Positions 61,369-64,000 of a stretch of 64,000 bases of DNA are shown piece after piece. The stretch is taken from the NCBI RefSeq assembly GCF_013372225.1, contig NZ_CP053832.1, positions 1,302,001 through 1,366,000 of the forward strand, written 5' to 3'. The translations under genes were made by a program, and so were the position numbers. The number at the start of each line of letters is the position of its first letter. The first letter of the stretch is position 1. Source of the DNA: Campylobacter ureolyticus. Its GTDB lineage: Bacteria; Campylobacterota; Campylobacteria; Campylobacterales; Campylobacteraceae. The notes below the pieces were generated by a model, which worked only from the letters and a program-made list of their open reading frames with translations, had not been told where the DNA came from and ran no database searches.

Positions 61369-62637
61369 ATGGAATATATTTTTAGTATACATAAAAAAAA
61401 CAGCGATAGTCTTATTTGTCAATTTAATGATGATGGTTTTTGTGAATATATTAATTTTTTATCTATTTTTTTTAAAATAAGAAAAAATGGTAAGTTATAT
61501 ATAATTTTAGACTTAAATTTAAAAATGACTGAGGATATTAAGGCAAAATATGAGTCTTTCTTTAATGAAAATAAAAATAAAATATTTTTTAAAATAAAAT
61601 CCATACTGGATAAAATAAAACTAAATGAATATTTTATTATTTTACCTAAAGAACTAAAAGATAGCAAAGAAAAAATATGTATTCAAATCTTGTTAGAAAC
61701 ATTGAATTATACCGAGGATAACCAAGAAAGAGCTAAATATTTTGAAAATAAAATGAAGCAATATGACAAATTTGATGAAATTTTTGAAAATTATGATATT
61801 AAATTATTTGATAAAGATATGAGAATAAAAATAGGCGAATCAGACAAAAACAAAAGAGTGTGTAGGTTTTGTGGGAAAAACAGTAAAGGAACTAACTTTA
61901 GAAATAAAGCACACGCAATATCTGAAAGTTTGGGATTTAAAAATATAATATCAAATGAAGAATGCGATGAATGTAATAAAAAATTTGGAGACAGTATAGA
62001 GCAGGATTTATTAGAGTGGTTAAAACCTTTTATACCAGTTTTTAAAATAAAAGGTAAAAAAGGACATCCAGAGTTCAAATATCAAAATGGTTCTATGAAA
62101 TATATAGAAGAGAAGGACATAATTGCAATATGGTCTAAAGATAATACTTTTAATCAAAAAACAAAAGAATTTAATATCAAATTGGATTCATACAGAAAAA
62201 TAAAACCTGTCAATATATATAAAGCTCTAGTTAAATATGCAATTGGCACTATAGAAAATAAAAAAGTTTTAGATAAATTTAATAAAACTATAAAATGGAT
62301 AAATTCAGATATTAAAGCAGATAAACTTCCAAAAATACCTTACTGTATCACGCCGATAGATATGGGTATTGCACTAAAGACATATTTTAGAAAAAATCAT
62401 GATAAGTCCTTGCCTTATATGTTTTGTAATTTGAGTTTTAATTGTTTACAAATATTTTTTATAATTCCTTTTTCAGATGACGACTCTTGTAATTTTACAG
62501 AAGACAAGGAGTATAATACATTTATAGACAGAATACCATTTTTTAAATTTCACCCTGAAAATTGGATTTTTCAGGACTTCTCTTCAAATAGTGAAGTCAA
62601 AATAAATCCTAGCATAAAAATGCAAGAAAATAAATAA
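61369..62637 (+). CDS. HNH endonuclease (HNH_5-type) protein
   Basis: The 422 residues have an N-terminal region of about 150 residues with no known domain. A zinc-type HNH core follows: RVCRFCGKNSKGTNFRNKAH (Cys165, Cys168, Ala181-His182) and AISESLGFKN, then EECDECNKKFGDSIEQDL (Cys199, Cys202, Asn203, Glu211). The CxxC…AHxIxExLG…CDxCNxxFGxxIE pattern matches the HNH_5 family, which is scattered among bacteria and often found in defence-type islands. AAGGACACAAA precedes the ATG. The lysine-rich, AT-rich coding style and isolated position suggest recent transfer. The target is unknown. Confidence 0.82.
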   Translation: MEYIFSIHKKNSDSLICQFNDDGFCEYINFLSIFFKIRKNGKLYIILDLNLKMTEDIKAKYESFFNENKNKIFFKIKSILDKIKLNEYFIILPKELKDSKEKICIQILLETLNYTEDNQERAKYFENKMKQYDKFDEIFENYDIKLFDKDMRIKIGESDKNKRVCRFCGKNSKGTNFRNKAHAISESLGFKNIISNEECDECNKKFGDSIEQDLLEWLKPFIPVFKIKGKKGHPEFKYQNGSMKYIEEKDIIAIWSKDNTFNQKTKEFNIKLDSYRKIKPVNIYKALVKYAIGTIENKKVLDKFNKTIKWINSDIKADKLPKIPYCITPIDMGIALKTYFRKNHDKSLPYMFCNLSFNCLQIFFIIPFSDDDSCNFTEDKEYNTFIDRIPFFKFHPENWIFQDFSSNSEVKINPSIKMQENK

Positions 62638-63823
62638 TATTTATGATATGGATTCAAATATGCGGATCGTTTAATTATTAATTTGTCAAGAGATTAATTT
62701 ATGCTTATAGCCTAAATTGAAATCATTATAAATCACTAGAGTATATTTAAATTTTACCTTTTTATTTCAAATATATCTCTTGCAAAATTTGTAAAAATAT
62801 GCTACTTAACAAACATTCAAATACTTTTTTTATAGAGTTTATTCCTTGTTCTAAAGAACAGCTATCCTTGAAGAAAATTTGATTTTTAAATTTGGAAATA
62901 AAATATAATTTTTGTCTTTTTGCTCGCACTCTAAACATTACACTTTTGCATAATATATTTTCAAGCTCTATCTACAAAATGTTTGTTATGCTAAGCTTCA
63001 TAATTTTAAACAAATTTATAAAAATATTGATAGTTTTAACTCTATTCCATGCAAGAGTGCTTTTTTATATGCAAATCAATTTTTCCACAAGTTTTGATAA
63101 ATTACCTTGAATTTGAGTGTTTACTTTAATCATGACCATCATTAAATCAATCTCTTTTGAAATCTTAAATACTTAGTTTTATATTTTTATTTATCACAAC
63201 TGGATATTTACCTTGTAAACAGCTTATTTGCTATGGTTTATCAAACCTCCAAATTCTAAGAAAATATATTAATTTTTTTTATATACATCTTTTTTATATG
63301 AGGATAAAAATTTATCTTTATTTGTATTAAAATGTACTAAAAAAATGCGCAATTTCAACTAAGATATATTTACAATATCTTTCATTGCAATAGCTAACAT
63401 AGAATGTTTTAACTAATCTGTCCTTATGCCAAATGATACGATGACAAAAAGCCATTTGGAGTGTCTATTTCATATTATAAGCAACTTTTTACTCTTGAAT
63501 CTGTCATATTAAGAGATAAGATATTTAAAAACAATATTTTGCAAATGAGATTTAGCGTTCAACATAGAAAAGCACACTTAAAAACATAATGACAACATAG
63601 TCAAAATAAATAATCTTTTAAGGCTTTTGATTAATTTTATTGATTATTTTAAACCTCGTAAATAATTTTAAATACCTTGTTTTTTAAGTACATACTTTAA
63701 ATTTTTAACTATTTTATAATCATTATTTCAAAAAACAACTTTCATCTTTTTGTAAAAAAATAGATTTCTCAAACATTAACTAAAAATTTAGTATAATGAT
63801 TTAATTTTTTTCAAGGAGTAATT
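62638..63823. other. AT-rich non-coding stretch, right flank of the HNH islet
   Basis: About 1.2 kb with no intact gene. On the minus strand short protein-like blocks appear in shifting frames, for example KISKEIDLMMVMIKVNTQIQ (about 63060-63160) and a 42-codon frame starting MAFCHRIIWHKDRLVK (about 63320-63460). Each is soon broken by stops. This looks like the remains of one or two decayed genes; I could not name them. No repeats or RNA genes were recognised. Confidence 0.5.
63792..63797 (+). promoter_or_regulatory. -10 box (TATAAT) for the PgbA-like gene
   Basis: AATTTAGTATAATGATT has the extended pattern TTTAGTATAATG typical of Campylobacter promoters, 27 nt ahead of the TTG start, with AAGGAG between them. 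Confidence 0.65.
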
Positions 63824-64000
63824 TTGAGATATTTTATAACTATTTTTGTTTTTATACTTTCACTTGCAAGTGCGGCAAATTTTTCCATGCCAACCTATAC
63901 TTCAAATTTGACATCTGTAAAAAATGGCTATGGCAAAGTTATCGATAGTCCTGATATTATAATTGGAAGTAGCGGAATTGTAATGCATACTTTTAATAAT
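63824..64000 (+). CDS. Exported protein, probable PgbA-type plasminogen-binding N-terminal domain (partial)
   Basis: The 59 codons up to the window edge read (TTG start) MRYFITIFVFILSLASA, a signal peptide, then NFSMPTYTSNLTSVKNGYGK and VIDSPDIIIGSSGIVMHTFN. AAGGAG lies 5 nt before the TTG. The mature start, with its 'Y.T.L…NG.GK..DS.DI.VGSSG.V.H.F' pattern, resembles the N-terminal domain of plasminogen-binding PgbA-like proteins of Helicobacter and Campylobacter. The identification is from memory of the family and the gene is cut, so the name is tentative. Confidence 0.6.
   Translation, partial: MRYFITIFVFILSLASAANFSMPTYTSNLTSVKNGYGKVIDSPDIIIGSSGIVMHTFNN

Noticed and set aside
62892-63110. 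A 72-codon plus-strand frame in the AT-rich right flank as a gene
   Set aside because: Composition is that of random AT-rich DNA, there is no ribosome-binding site, and the more protein-like blocks here are on the opposite strand.
60625-63823. Insertion sequence or prophage remnant
   Set aside because: No transposase, integrase, terminal inverted repeat or tRNA attachment site could be seen, so only 'AT-rich islet' is claimed.

Overview
The window is chromosomal DNA from a very AT-rich Campylobacterota (epsilonproteobacterium), most likely a low-GC Campylobacter. The basis is gene content and order. The run rpmH-rnpA-yidD-yidC-jag-mnmE, the run 5-formyl-THF cyclo-ligase/rny next to a thioredoxin lipoprotein-ftsY-radA, and the run OmpA/MotA-like pair-fbaA-peb4-nth all match gene order known from Campylobacter jejuni. 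Promoters are mostly TATAAT-type -10 boxes without a clear -35, which is also typical. Several genes start with TTG behind a good Shine-Dalgarno sequence. The species cannot be fixed from sequence reading alone.

Layout. 1-4.3 kb (minus) is a lipooligosaccharide/lipid A assembly operon: HtrB-type acyltransferase, ELM1-family glycosyltransferase-like protein, GT4 glycosyltransferase, O-antigen-ligase-like protein, and a polysaccharide deacetylase cut by the window edge. A nucleotide-sugar dehydrogenase diverges from it. 5.7-10.2 kb (minus) is the membrane-insertion and tRNA-modification cluster mnmE-jag-yidC-yidD-rnpA-rpmH. 10.3-19.7 kb is housekeeping: a thioesterase, a periplasmic-binding-like protein, a UDG-family Fe-S protein with a changed active-site motif, prmC, an M48 protease, an NhaC-type antiporter and an ABC-F/Uup ATPase. 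19.7-27.9 kb is a phosphate module: pstS-pstC-pstA-pstB (minus), followed unusually by a small nucleotidyltransferase and a second, short PstS. Diverging from pstS are an MFS transporter and an OmpR-type response regulator/histidine kinase pair that resembles PhosR/PhosS. A Pho-box-like sequence lies between the two arms.

28-43.8 kb holds a MATE exporter, panB, a YgjP-like metallopeptidase, a PD-(D/E)XK nuclease, aguB, a CDF metal exporter with a perfect palindrome in its leader, DedA, SYLF, rny, the folate cyclo-ligase, a thioredoxin lipoprotein, ftsY, radA, a degenerate GGDEF protein, a possible small RNA, dps, pgi and galU. 43.9-48 kb is an accessory-looking metal/solute block: a periplasmic heavy-metal-binding protein with a TonB-dependent receptor, facing a membrane-anchored PstS-like protein followed by a 29-residue membrane peptide. 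48-60.6 kb is again core: hisD, a PLP enzyme, an OmpA/MotA pair, fbaA, peb4, nth, pepD, cmoB, NUDIX, mgtE and an M23 peptidase. 60.6-63.8 kb is an extremely AT-rich, mostly non-coding islet around one HNH_5-type nuclease gene. The window ends in the start of an exported protein resembling PgbA.

No rRNA, tRNA, CRISPR array, insertion sequence or intact prophage was seen. The points most worth a second look are the extended pst operon, the HMA/TonB-receptor pair, the membrane-tethered PstS with its micropeptide, and the two isolated nuclease genes.
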